Assembly (NCBI GenBank): GCA_930367205.1
Contig: OV884013.1
Location: forward strand, 113,789,475 to 113,853,474
Direction: 5' to 3'
Source of the DNA: Acanthosoma haemorrhoidale
Lineage: Eukaryota; Arthropoda; Insecta; Hemiptera; Acanthosomatidae
DNA: 64,000 nt
Shown here in pieces: positions 35,200-46,945 of the stretch. The notes under the pieces are model-generated. The model saw only the letters and a program-made list of their open reading frames with translations, was not told where the DNA came from and made no database searches. The position numbers and the translations under genes are program-made. Each line of letters begins with the position of its first letter. Positions within the stretch are counted from its first letter, which is position 1.

Positions 35200-36090
35200 T
35201 TCCAATAGGGGCTTCCGAACTTTGACAGTTGATAGCGGCCATATTGTTGAAGCTGCATCTGTCGAATTGGCTGTCATTTATTCAGTCTGTTTTGTCAAAT
35301 CACCATCGACGGATATAGCGTTCAACAACACGCGCAAATGATAAAATTGTTTTATCAATATGGGTGTTTTGTTCGGGCAACGTTCCGCGCACTTCGCCCA
35401 TTTTACGGTCACCATAACCGTCCTACCGAGAAGACTATTCGCAGTGTGGTGGATCATCTTCAGCGGCGAGGCCCATTTCTGGATGAATGGGTACGTCAAG
35501 AAACAAAATTGTTTAATTTGGGACGATACCAATCCACATGATATCAAATAGCGTCCAAAGCATCCCGTCACAAAAAAAGTCACCGTTTGGTGTGGATTTT
35601 GGGCTGGCAACGTTATCGGTCCATATTTCTTTGAGAGACGTTGGGCAGGCCATCACCGCCAACGGCGAGCGCTATAGGTCGATGATTACCAACTTCTTTT
35701 GGCCTCAATTGGATGATATGGACACCAACGACATGTGGTTTCAACAGGACGGCGCTACGTGCCACACAGCTCATGTCACACATTGGACATTCTGCACGAG
35801 CCGAGATCGTGCGATTTGACCTCGTTAGACTTTTTCTTGTGGGGTATTCTTAAGTCGCAGGCCTATGCAAATAAGTCACAAATCACACCTGTCCTCAAAG
35901 TCAACATAATGCCATCGGTCCAATTCAGCATGATTTATGCACCAGTCATGGAAAATTGGACATTTCGGATGCGCGCCACTCAGCGAAGCCGCAGCGGACA
36001 TTAGCACGATGTTATATTCCATACACAATGGCATCGAAGCCTTTCAAACGAATAAAAAATCCCGATGATATCTCACACACACTTAGTTTT
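35200..36090 (+). mobile_element. DD41D Tc1/mariner element, 3' terminus missing
   Basis: The left end, TTCCAATAGGGGCTTCCGAA near 35202, is a plausible terminal repeat of this group, followed by a short leader and a damaged transposase. No matching inverted repeat was found downstream of the coding end (about 36050), so the right terminus is lost. It differs from the 21428 element in both ends and protein, so it represents a separate subfamily. Confidence 0.7.
35300..36040 (+). pseudogene. DD41D transposase relic, first catalytic Asp changed
   Basis: N-terminal helix-turn-helix: QMIKLFYQYGCFVRATFRAL, RPFYGHHNRPTEKTIRSVVD. The sequence then jumps to the catalytic region in other frames: FSGEAHFWMNGYVKKQNCLI, where relatives have SDEAHF, so the first Asp is now Gly. 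Next come TVWCGFWAGNVIGPYFF, ANGERYRSMITNFFWPQLDD, DMWFQQDGATCHTAH, CDLTSLDFFLWGILKSQAYA and an end reading like DVIFHTQWHRSL. A deletion after the second Asp removes several residues of the HETF..G segment. At least three frame changes and one stop are present. Confidence 0.8.
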
Positions 36091-37724
36091 ATTTAAATTT
36101 AAAGATAGGAAGCGCTTAATGAAAGACCCTATACATACCATAATGAAGGATATGTTATGATCCTCTCCGAGATATGAGATCGTGGGCGAAATGAAGACAT
36201 GAGGAACAGCGGATTGCAGACCTGGTGGAGTAGTCCGTAGAAAGCCGATATAAAGTGGATTTAAAGCGCCCAGACATGAAATAAAGTGCACACTGCACGT
36301 GCACTAGCAATTATAATGCTAGAAACAGTAGCGCTGGAGCTCTTGTTTATTGCGAAATAGATTATCTATCTCTCCTCTTCGCCTTGACAATATAAAATAC
36401 AGTCAGATAAATTATATTTATCTCGATAAGAGGAACGTCAGGAAGAAAATATATAACTCTCCTGCCAACGCCGTTGTGTAATGAAAAAAAACCTTTTAAC
36501 AGCTGGAGGAACACTATATACTCCACGACGTGCCTCCGCGTTCTTTTATATCCCAGCGGAGATAATACTGCCAGCGGGCAAGACACAAAGAAGAATTATT
36601 AACGGCTGTATTTAAAGACTTGCGATAATTAAAGAACTTTAATAAAGCGGGTGAAACTGGTAGCTGGATAGTTAATTCCAGTTCAATTATTGCCAAGGAC
36701 AGCTCTGCACGTATCCTCTATACAGAGAGAGGTATCTTAATGAGGGGATCACGGATCACTTTATAACCATTAACTGTGGGCTTTACGGGATCCTAAAAAG
36801 TAATTATTCACTTATTCACGACTATTATACCCGTTGAATAATAGCAGCACTAGTATCACTTACTAATCAGCAGCATCGTTATTTCTATCAATTCACATGA
36901 CTGTCTGTTTTTTTGTTCTACAATTAATAGTAATGCGGCGAATTGAAAATCTCAGCGTCTCAATAAAGAACAATCAGTTTTATTTATAAATATAATCACA
37001 ACTTATTGTATTATTTATATATACATATTGACGTGGTATATTTATGCGTTTCATTTCACTGGCATCCATTTAATTTGGCACGTAAGATAACAACTGATTT
37101 CATAGGAACGTTTTACTAACAAAGCGGTAAGCCTATAGCGGCATAGTTTAATTAGTAGCGTGGTTGAGAGGAGTTGGTTGGGGTCGGGAGTCGAAAGTTT
37201 TTTTTTAGAACGCGAAAGTTTGACAATGTTTTGAAACTGAACACCCCTGATGTAGAAGAATGGTATTTTGCTTCATGCATCAAATATGGTAAGACTAAAA
37301 ACAGCATTACAAAAAATAATGAAGGGTCTTCTATTAGCCAACACTTGTAATAAATAAATAATAAACATTTCAATTGATTCTAGAACATCTGTACCAAATA
37401 TAAAACTCGTAAAAAGTTTATCATCAATGACATTCCGGTATATCAATGGTTCGTCTTAACAACGTTTAAAAAATATATTGCCTGTACCGTCGAATGCTGA
37501 CCAGTCATTTCAATTCACGTACACAATGAACTCATTTAGGAACAAAATGTTCACACAAAATTAAAATAGCTACGATTCCTTTTCGCCTGTGTGTATTGAG
37601 TAATTTAAATTGAAAAGTTATGGCTTATTCAATTTAAATCTTGAATACAATTTCCATTGACCCAAGAGATATGAATTTAGTTAATGTTTCTTTCCTCAAG
37701 TGTCAACAGAACGCCGATCCGTTG
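36091..37724. other. Unassigned interval
   Basis: No gene or repeat recognised; open frames are below 75 codons and without motifs. Confidence 0.45.
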
Positions 37725-38276
37725 CTTGTACAATACAGCTAAAAGTCTCCTGCAATTTCAGAATGCGATAATGAGAAAAGTGCTCAGACATACCTCTCTC
37801 GAGAGGTTAAAGAACGCTGACCTGCACACGTTGCTTGGTGTGTCGTCGGTGGGTGAGTTCATCCCCCTGAGACACATTAAGTTGTATCGTTGTACCACCT
37901 GACAAACCCAGTGTTTAACACTGTGACCCCACCACCCTTCCCGCATCGATGGCAACAGACTGTCGGGGAAATTAGGTTAAGATATTGTGGTTAGAAGTAA
38001 GTCTATGATTCATAAGGTGAGCCCCATCACTCTTGAACATGTTTAGACAATCAATGTATAGTGTACATTATACTTTTGTAACAATCACAAATAGCAATGT
38101 AAAATTATTAAAAATTCTATAAAATGTAGCCAAGCTACAAGACATATAATGACCTACTGTAAATAGATTCATTTATGGAATCTAGTAAATAGATGTATAG
38201 AATCTATACTGATTTCCATAATAACTATTTATTACTGATTTTTATAATAACAAGGGGATATGAAGGGGAAAAAAAT
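37725..38276 (+). mobile_element. LINE-C copy (5'-truncated)
   Basis: It starts in ORF2 near NTAKSLLQFQNAIMRKVLRH, continues TSLERLKNADLHTLLGVSS, VGEFIPLRHIK, then is damaged before the DSLQHLTNPVFN block (present in another frame near 37890-37930). The 3' UTR has AGGTGAGCCCCATCACTC, where the stem is partly broken, and ends AAGGGGATATGAAGGGG plus A7. The middle of the UTR differs from the 62200 copy, so it belongs to a variant shared with 45797 and 54919. Confidence 0.75.
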
Positions 38277-38744
38277 ATAAACCAGGCCCCCATATATTAA
38301 ATTAAGTTTCATCTCCATTTCATTATTGTATGGGATGTTCCCATATTTCGAGGCCTTAGGTCCCAATCGGTTTTAGAGTATGGTTTGTTTTCTAGAGTTT
38401 CTGTTAAGTAGTCTGTATAACTCTCCAAACCGACTGTTTAATTCTCGTCTTTTAAATGTTGTATGATGGTTCCGAGTCAGGATTTTGTCCAGATGAAAAG
38501 TTCGGTATGAAACAGTGTATTAGACCCGAGATGCGGTATTGAATTTAAGGTAGAGAATCATCAAAGGAGAGTAAAACTGGTGTGAAATCATTTGACTTCA
38601 TTATCCTTCATGCACTAGGTTGGCGCAACCACGAGGAACTCCGCTTCTAAAATATTCTATAATTATTTGATAATAACTATGACAACTGTCGATATTTACT
38701 CTATATATTTAATGAATAATAAAAATTTAGTTGATAATTAGAAT
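38277..38744. other. Unassigned interval
   Basis: Nothing recognisable; a short TAGGTTGGCGCAACC motif near 38618 looks superficially like a mariner end but has no partner. Confidence 0.45.
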
Positions 38745-39500
38745 ATAACAACAACTTTATTATGATAAAATTAGAATCTACCTGATTGGACTTTAAGTAA
38801 TTGTGATAAATGATCTCATTCATACCATATTTACAATTTGCATTCACTCGTTCATTCATACTATATATACAAACAGCCCAGAGGCCCCCAAGTCCACATG
38901 GTTGTCACCTCCCTCGCGTGCGAAGGAGGAAGCGGAGTCTTGGGAAGTACCCCACGCTCTTCCGTCAGCCGCTTCACCGGATACGAGCCAGTGGAGGCTG
39001 ACCAAGAGCGCGAGAGCAACAGACGCTCAGGACATGATTAGATAAACTGGCTATTGCCAGCAATCCCACTAGCCCGCATTTATACCAGGTCACGTGGCCA
39101 CAGCCACTTCAATCTCCGAGGAGGATTATAGGGATGAGTAGTGCAGTGACTGTGCTAGGGGATTAGGATGGTAGGATAGGTTACTATGAAATTTCATGAA
39201 CTTGGTAGGGATGATTTGGCGAATGTAAGGTATATTAAGATCGTTATGAAGGCTTTGTTGCTGACGTAATAAGGGGCATTTACTATTGTTCTCAGGACTT
39301 TTGATTGGAAGGATTGGATAAGCTTGATGTTCGACTTTTTTGCTACCCCCCATAGCTCTATTCCGCATGTCCAGATTGGCTTAAGTATAACTTTGTAGAT
39401 TAGTAATGCAACTGTGTTAGTAGGATGTCCTTCGAAGTAGTCTGTACAGTTGTCCAAAGCGTCTGTTTAGTTCTTGTCTTTTTAGCCTCGTGTGTGGGTT
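38745..39500 (-). mobile_element. LINE-D copy (5'-truncated)
   Basis: Minus-strand order: ORF2 end (from NPHTRLKRQELNRRFGQLYR near 39498), 3' UTR with the TCACCGG..GACGG.AGAG segment, and a terminal region AATGAGATCA...TTTATCATAATAAAG at about 38750. The family ends without a clear long A tail. Homologous copies: 48153 (minus), 56045 (plus), and partial ones at 2655, 10500, 53312, 53995 and 57787. Confidence 0.8.
39130..39498 (-). pseudogene. LINE-D ORF2 C-terminal relic (jockey-like)
   Basis: Visible blocks, in order: NPHTRLKRQELNRRFGQLYR and LLRRTSY, then after a frame change TVALLIYKVILKPIWTCGIE, LWGVAKKSNIKLIQSFQSKV, LRTIVNAPYYVSNKAF, and after another change DLNIPYIRQIIPTKFMKF, HPNPLAQSLH. 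The block ending in IYK.ILKPIWT.GI.LWG is characteristic of jockey-clade RT polyproteins just after the RT domain. Two frameshifts make it inactive; the RT core itself is missing. Confidence 0.8.
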
Positions 39501-40068
39501 AAAGAAACAAATTAAGTATGGAGGCTGAAGATGGATGGGGTTGGTAAACTGCTTTGAAATGTTCAATTCCTGCCCCTTAGCCACGAGCGAGCACAGCATT
39601 GACCCAGAGAGCGCAGGTTCGATCGTCGCCTCTGTCACGCACCTCTCGCCTCACACGTCGGCATTTATTTATCACAGCTGTAATTTCCTTAGCCTTCACG
39701 CCCATTATAAATGCGCCCATAGCATGGCAACAATACGGATTTTCTTTTTATCGATTCCGCAATGGAAATCTGGAACGTTTAAACACAATCTGTACAAGCT
39801 ATTCCGTCCCTCGAGAAGTGAAGGAGTTGAATGCATGGTTGCATGTGAATATTATTTTCTGCTTGTCCTATAGCAGATCTCACCCGTAAAATTAAAAAAA
39901 TCATGCGAGTAAAAAGAATTGACTGTCCTCGTACTGTGCTCTTCTGGTTCTTAAGTTTTCGTAAGGTCCGGCCAGCTGTATTATATTTTCTCAAGTGATC
40001 CACACTTTTGATAAATATAGCTAATACCCTCTATTTCAAAGTGTTTCAACTGCTGTGTCTCAAAATAA

Positions 40069-40108
<40 letters not shown>

Positions 40109-41654
40109 AAAAATAATGTTTGTTTGATCAGTGATGATCAATCCTGGCCAATTATAATTGGGATTTCATTGGCATTTTAGATTTTTGCAATATGTTACGT
40201 GTATTATGTATTACCTTCCTCTTATTCATGGTGGATCCAAATCCATTATCGATTTGTGGAATCATGCTCTAATCATCTGATGTAGCTTAATCAATTATTT
40301 TTTATTGAATTGTTTTTACTACCCCCTGCAATTATTAACCTGTACGGATTATTTTTTAATTGTTTATCTTGCTGATTTTCGCGCTGTTCTCTACTGTTAT
40401 TAATTTAATTAGAGGCATTTTTTTTATTTTTTTTCAATTTGGGGTGAGCTATACAATATAAGAGTAAATTTATAGTATTTTTTTTAAAAATGTGATATTA
40501 CTCATATTTCATAAAGAAGAAATAAATTTATAAAACTATTAATAGTAATTATAAATAACATAATGATAATAATAACAAAAAAAACTATAACTAAATGTTA
40601 TATATGAAAGAAACAAAATTAAATAAACAATACGAAATGGTCTTGTAAAAGGTATAATGAATAAAATGAAGAAGTTTTGTTAGAAACTAATCTTTGAATG
40701 CTCCTAAATTAAGGAAAATGCTCTCAGGACAACATCAGGGAATCTCCAGCTTAAAAGCAGGATTTCACAGACCGATACCAAAGAGGAAAATAATAAGGGA
40801 ACCATGAATATGATCCAGATAGCTATATAATTAATGGTTCGAACACACATGTAGCTTACAATATATTAAGACCTAACACTTTATTTCTCTTTATATATTA
40901 TGTCGCGTGCGGGATAGGGCGAGATAGCTTACCCGTAAAGGCGTGATATTTCAATAAGATATATCCAACTAGCGCCTTCTGGTCACCTGACCTTTTGTTA
41001 TCAATTAACAGCCGTTTCCGCCGTGGCTGATAACAATACCGAGGGAGTGTTTATTCTAGGCCGAAGCACGCTTAGAAAATTCACTAACAGTGCTTCGACC
41101 TCACGCCGCACAGCACAAGCTAGGTGGGCTAAACTCCTTTCAAAGAATCCATTAATTGGTCGTCCTAAAACAATAACAACGTAACCATAGGTCGTTGAAG
41201 TGGGTGAATTAGAGTTATAATGTAATTATATTTATTTAAACAATTTAGTAGCAATTTTTGCAGAGCTTCCAATAGCATCTAGCAAGATTCAAAATGAAGA
41301 ATATTACTGTTGCTGTAATGGATTTAACTTTAGTAGGAAAGTATTTTTTTGTTTCATTAAAAATTTGACTTGGACAGCAAAAATTGTAATATTTTTCATT
41401 TTTAAGCGTGTACATTTGTTTGTATCCACATGTATCCAGGCTAATTGTTTTAATATTGTATATCTACAATCCCAAGCTGTAAAACGATATATAATTGAAT
41501 ACCACTTTGGTTCACAATCTTTTTAAAAAAAAAAATTTCTAATCGTATGTGGTATGTTTCAAGAATGGAATTATTTGAGGAATGGCGGAAACCTAAGAAA
41601 GAAGAACGAAATTCTCGTCTAATGGATTTTACTATACAAATATTTAGTGTTACC
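39501..41654. other. Unassigned interval with AT microsatellite
   Basis: No gene is visible. It includes a roughly 34-base TA dinucleotide run near 40068-40101. A tRNA-like pair of boxes near 39578 and 39616 is discussed under rejected items. Overlapping frames at 39535-39889 share no recognisable domain. Confidence 0.45.
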
Positions 41655-41830
41655 GATGTGACTCCTAACCCACCTACCTCCTTTAGGCATCCCATACTCC
41701 ATATCCTTCTCACACATCCTTCAAATAGGACTCCCCTTAGTGAAAGGCACCCATCAATCCAAAATAATTTTCCTTTTATTTTTCCCACATCCTATTTTTT
41801 ATAAGTTTGAGAGCTATGGGAAAAAAAACC
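41655..41830 (+). mobile_element. LINE-B2 3' tail
   Basis: CCTCCTTTAGGCATCCCATA, ACTCCCCTTAGTGAAAGG, TTTCCTTTTATTTTTCCCAC and GAGAGCTATGGG plus A8 match the tail at 8856-9032. UTR only; the coding part is truncated away. Confidence 0.7.
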
Positions 41831-42371
41831 AAAAAAAAAACCCCCTAAGGCAGATAGGGATTTACAGCTAAAACTTTGAAGTTTTTCGTCAAAATTCTCT
41901 GGAAAGTGGACTGCAGCAAATATGATGATGGGCTGCTTTAGTTTGTTTGGAGGGCGCAGATGTAGAATTTAACATAAGTATGCGCCAGCCCTGTGCTTCC
42001 TCGTCATCTGTACGAAGTCTATCTCAAGATCGGCCCAAAAATTACTTAGAAGATTCGTTTTTCAAAACCTAAAAACTTAGGGTTAAAGACTTAGTGCGAT
42101 CGCGAAGTGGCATTGAGTTGGCCACAGCTACTGAAGCAAATTGTTTGTCGGGGCTCAGAAACGTGGCTAATTTAATTAGAAAAAGTTCCGAATCTTCTGA
42201 AAACATAACCTTCAGACGAACATATTTCTTTGATAGATACGCGCGCCGAAATTAAGCTCCGACTCATAATAAATAAACAACTGAATGTTTAATTGAAGCT
42301 CAAAGTGAAGTTCTAAAAAATGTACCTAGTAATTCGTCATTCACATTAAATAGCAAATGGGGATGTGACGG
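41831..42371. other. Unassigned interval
   Basis: No recognisable content. Confidence 0.4.
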
Positions 42372-42643
42372 GAGTTCTGGTCACAGCACTCACAAACAGA
42401 TGTTTGAGTTCTGGTCACAGCACTCATAAACAGATATTTGAGTTCTGGTCACATCACTCATAAACAGATATTTGAGTTCCGGTCACAGCACTCATAAACA
42501 GATATTTGAGTTCTGGTCACAGCACTCATAAACAGATATTTGAGTTCTGGTCACAGCACTCATAAACAGATACTTGAGTTCTGGTCACAGCACTCATAAA
42601 CAGATATTTGAGTTCTGGCCACAGCACTCATAAACAGATATTT
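42372..42643 (+). repeat. Minisatellite, 34-bp unit, 8 copies
   Basis: Eight exact-length 34-base units, each beginning GAGTTCTGGTCACAGCACTC and ending ATAAACAGATATTT, with one to three substitutions in some units (CACAAACAGATGTTT in unit 1, ACATCACTC in unit 2, TTCCGG in unit 3, ATACTT in unit 6, GGCCAC in unit 8). The constant length and low divergence point to recent unequal exchange or slippage. Confidence 0.95.
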
Positions 42644-42894
42644 GAGTTATCGGAGTACTCAGTTTTTGTTTGTGATTGCATTTTTTCCATTGAGGTTGAG
42701 AGACGGACAAAATATTATTTGGCGAAATCCGCGACCATCATCCCCGCTCTATTGTCGACCTATTATGTTATTTTTTTATTTTTATTGTATAATTTATGCT
42801 GGATTAAATTACGCTATAACAATACCGATTATAACAAAATATAATTCATGGTAACCTGAATAATCAAATCGTAGAATAAAATGTTTTTGTACGC

Positions 42895-43270
42895 CTAAAT
42901 CGGGACTTGGACCCGCGGAGGTGTTGGAATATAGGTTTGAATGTTCTTGGGGATATTAGGAGTTAGAGAGTTCCAGAGAGTAGGGGAGCGAAGGTGCAAG
43001 GAACGATCGTAACCTGATGTTTTGTGGGCAGGAAGATCAGAGAGACAGGGATCTTGTGTTCCAAGAGTAGACTGAAGTTTGGAACAGTACAATATTGTAT
43101 ATACAAGAAGTTTGATGAGAATTGATGGATTGGAAACTATTCGGAACTATTGTGGAAGAGTCGCCGAGTTAGGGCGCCACGGAGTTATGAAGACAAATCT
43201 AACGAAGCAGCTCATGATTCTTCAATATCTCCTTGACTCCCTCCCTCATACACTACACCATAGTCCTAGT
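42895..43270 (-). mobile_element. LINE-E C-terminal fragment
   Basis: On the minus strand: ILIKLLVYTILYCSKLQSTL, GTQDPCLSDLP, then YDRSLHLRSPTLWNSLTPNI. The R..H.RSPTLWNSLP-like block is a common end of CR1/jockey-type LINE RT proteins. A related copy is at 54340-54620. Upstream coding is out of frame or lost. The family is distinct from A-D. Confidence 0.6.
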
Positions 43271-45796
43271 CAAAGTTAGGGAAAATGAGGGAGGATGGAA
43301 GGAGTTGACGTGCAGGCTGGGAGAGCAACAGTGGAGAGAGCGATAAAACAGTTTAAGGGGGAAACCTATTAACAGACAGGAAAACTATATCGTTTGCTTG
43401 TATAATGTACTATTTGTATGTACTAGTTAAAAACATATTTATTTTTTTTAAAAAAGCATAACTTCCTACAACTATTTTACTAATAATTTTAACAAAACAT
43501 TTTTATTCATAAATAATTTGTGACATTGTGCTGTATGTAATATGTTTAAGCTGGAATCCCGAAGATATTAAATTAGCATTCAAACAAAAAAAATCGCATC
43601 TTACCTCTAGCCTGGATTGATAATTGCCACCTGAAAAAAAAAATTATTATATTAATATTTATTTTATAACTTATTTTATTAAAGAATAGTTTCTATGCCA
43701 TGTATTGACGTAATAATATTTATAGATTAAAGCAAAAGACCGCTCTTTCTCCTATACTTAATACGTTCATCTTTCGCCTCAATCATTCATAGAATTATTC
43801 AATAAGCATTTATTAAAAATAATGATTAAAATAAATTACTTCACTTACTCCAAGCTTATCTGTTACGCCATTACTCGAACCAGTGACAGAGCGGCAAATA
43901 AAGCAAGCGATCCTAAACGGGCACTTAAACTCCGGGAACTAAACCGCACAATACTAAATCATACCGATACAAAACGGATTTTAACGGAGGCGATACCTCG
44001 AGAGTCACCTGAAAAAAAAATTAATATTTATTTTAAGCCTTATTTTATTAAAAAATTGTTTATATCCCATCAAAGTTTATTATTTTGAATGTTCCCTCAT
44101 TTTCAAATTCATTATTTCTGTTACTATTTTACATTGTCGTACAATGCGCCGATTAAACAACTCATTTTTTTATAATTTGCGCATTTCGCTCAATGCTGAA
44201 TCTGGTAGTGGCAGCATCCAGTAGATGTACTTATTAGTTATCGGGATTTTAACCTTGTCCTGTTGAGTTTCCTACAACTGCTTTTCAAGCTTAGCTATCC
44301 CTGTCGCACCTTGACCATGGCTAAACATGCCGCTAGTGACGGAACCTTGAAAGAACGGAAATCACTAAAATACGGGAGGTAGAACAACAGACAGATAGAT
44401 AGAAAGATAAGCTAATGAATATCAATGAAAAGGAATCAATTCTGTCTTCAAAGGAAAAGCAGTGAATAATGAAACGCCATTAAACATTGAAGACAAAAAA
44501 AAAAAAGTCGGTGATTGACAGTATTCATTAAAATCCTTGAAATTATTAAATACTAGATACAATGAAAAAAATCTTTCTATCGAAACATCTTTATATACGT
44601 TGAAAAAACAATAGTGTAAAACTATACATAATTATTAGGTTAGCATGTCTTTGTCTGGATGTGAGAGGATAAGGAGGACGAAGCATGGCGAGTAAGAGGA
44701 AGAGAAATCTAGAGAGTGTTGGAGCGAGCATCAAAGGGACGGTCGCCTGCTGTACTTAATACACTAATCGTTCTTAATAAAAAATATATACGAGGGGCTA
44801 TTTATTTAGAAACACTTCAAATTATTCGAAACCAGTCATTTCGTATTGAATTGAAGCATTATTACAGCCCATGATATGAAAATCGATACATCACTAAACA
44901 TGCATAATGAGTGATGGTCATCACCATCACATCATAATGACGTGATTAGCTCATCACTGAATAAACATCAAATGCGATGAGAGAAAAATAAATGTTTTCA
45001 ACAGATCCAGTTCTAATTTACTTGGTTTATTTATTATTATTCTCAAAGTATGAAATTATATATTATTTATTAATATATATATTTTATATATTTTCCACTT
45101 ACGAAATGTAATTGTCATTTGTCAAGATAATCTCCATTATCGTTGTCTACTTTTCCATAGGGTGCTGATGATGGTAACAAAGTAAAAAAACAGTTTTTAT
45201 TTCCACCCTTTTTTTTTAGCTCCTGTGGCTATAAATGTATTATATTTTAGCTTCTGGAAGCAATAAAACAACCGGCGACATCAGGGATAATCATTAAAAA
45301 AAAAATAATGCACAATTTTAATCACCATACTATTGACTCAATTAAATAAGTCATTATCCATTTGATTGAAGCGCTGTCCAGCTCATTGGTGACTATTTAA
45401 TTCAGATGAAACTTGAAAAATTAGATACGAGGACGTTTCAAATACATTTGCTTATTTTGGAAATATGCCAATACGTATTTAAATTACACACAAGGTGACG
45501 TTTATTATTTAGAATGCGACCTCATAGACACAGTTATTTGTTGTTAAAAGTGCACGGTTATGTAAAACTAATATATTCATTGTATAAATAATTTTCATTT
45601 GTATCCTGAATATTGATAGGTTTGCTATTATTGGTGAGGTAACTCTATGTAAGGCCTATATTTGTGAAAGAAATTCTTTAGTAATAAATAAATATTGATT
45701 GTACTCCGAAAAAGCCGATCCCGCATATTGACGGACAATTTCAATAAAGAACACACTACGTGAGATCTGCTATAACCGTCATTCATACACTCATTT
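43271..45796. other. Unassigned interval
   Basis: No recognised gene. A short purine-rich stretch near 44660-44720 may be a very diverged LINE-E piece but is too weak to call. Confidence 0.4.
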
Positions 45797-46325
45797 CTCT
45801 TTGTTATTATAAATTATGTAATCAGTAAAGATTCTACATAAATGAATCTATTTACAATAAGTCATTATATGTCCCGTAGCTTGCCTACATTGTATACAAT
45901 TTTACATTGCGATTTGTGATTGTTACAAAAGTATAATGCACATTATACATTCATTGTCTACTCATGTTTGAAAAGTGATGTGGCTCACCTAATGAATCAT
46001 AAAACTTAAAACTTACATCTAACAAACAATAAATTAACCTAAGTTCCCTGTCTGTTGCCATCGATGCGGGAGGGGTGGTGGGGTCATAGTGTTAAACACT
46101 GGGTTTGTGAGATGCTGAAAGGAGTCAAAAAACTTGATGTGTCTCCAGCGGATGAACTCACCCACCGACGGCACACCAAGCAACGGGTGCAGCGTTCTTT
46201 AACCTATCGAGAGAGGTATGTCGGACCACTTTTCGCATGATCCCATTCTGAAATTTCTGGAGCCTTAAGCTGTATTGTCTGTCAAGTCATCAGTTTAAAA
46301 CGCAGCGACAAGTTGGGAGCACTCA
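45797..46325 (-). mobile_element. LINE-C copy with internal deletion
   Basis: Minus strand: LSAPNLSLRFKLMTD, then directly RQYSLRLQKFQNGIMRKVVRHTS, so the CVLRPALLYGAPPFTHL segment is deleted. VHPLETHQV-like sequence and the PPLPHRWQQT block follow in shifted frames. The UTR variant is that of the 37725 copy (TGTAGGCAAGCTACGGG inverted). The 3' A tail is lost. Confidence 0.7.
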
Positions 46326-46413
46326 ATATAGACGAGCAAATATATGTCATACTCAATATTTCAAAATTAATGTACATTCTAAAAAATAATCTTAATACTA
46401 TAAATAATCTTTC

Positions 46414-46945
46414 AGAACAAGATCCTGCGCACGGCACTTTGGCATACCCCTTTTTGTGTGATGAAGGCTCCTCGAAAAGTTTGCGGTCCCCACCATGACC
46501 GAAGCTATCAGAAGAAGACACATCAAATTCTTCTACTCGATGAAACATTGCCAAAACACTCTATTCCGAGACCTGACACCCTCACCACTACCGGCAAGAT
46601 GGCAACTCTCTAGATCTGGGAAAGCAGACCAAATGGTGGACATTACGGCCCTTGGTCAACTAACAACAAGCCTCTGACGGGCACCCATCACTGCTATCCA
46701 ACTGAATGAGCTACCACTGCATGCCTAGAGAGACTCTAGGCCCAGCCTTCAGTGGACTCTCACCACTGTACCGCAACAATCAACCTCTACCGAGGCTTCC
46801 CACACTCCTTAATTCCCTCACTCCACCTTCAAACAGGTACTCCTAGTAAAAGGATCCGCTCACCCCAAATAAATTCCTTTATTTTTCCCTTATCCATAAT
46901 CTTAAAAATTTGAGAGCTAAAAGAAGAAAAGAAAAAAAATAAATA
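46414..46945 (+). mobile_element. LINE-B1 3' end with ORF2 C-terminus
   Basis: It starts QNKILRTALWHTPF near 46419, continues through VPTMTEAIRRRHIKFFYSM and DLTPSPLPARWQLSRSGKAD, to ITALGQLTTSL and a stop at 46675-46677. The UTR (TAGGCCCAGCCTTCAGTGG, CCGAGGCTTCCC) follows and ends GAGAGCTAAAAG with an A-rich tail. A frame change lies near 46460. It abuts the antisense LINE-C copy at 46325. Confidence 0.75.

Noticed and set aside
38612..38640. TAGGTTGGCGCAACC as a mariner terminus
   Set aside because: It lacks the following AAAGT.ATTTCGG and any partner repeat nearby.
39571..39640. tRNA-like boxes (TAGCCACGAG at 39578, GGTTCGATC at 39616)
   Set aside because: The T stem is broken (GCAGG against GTCGC) and no acceptor stem pairs; chance box matches are common.
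46055..46240. Plus-strand open frame MPSMREGWWGHSVKHW and its minus-strand twin at 37758
   Set aside because: Antisense shadow of the LINE-C ORF2 end (PPLPHRWQQT region).
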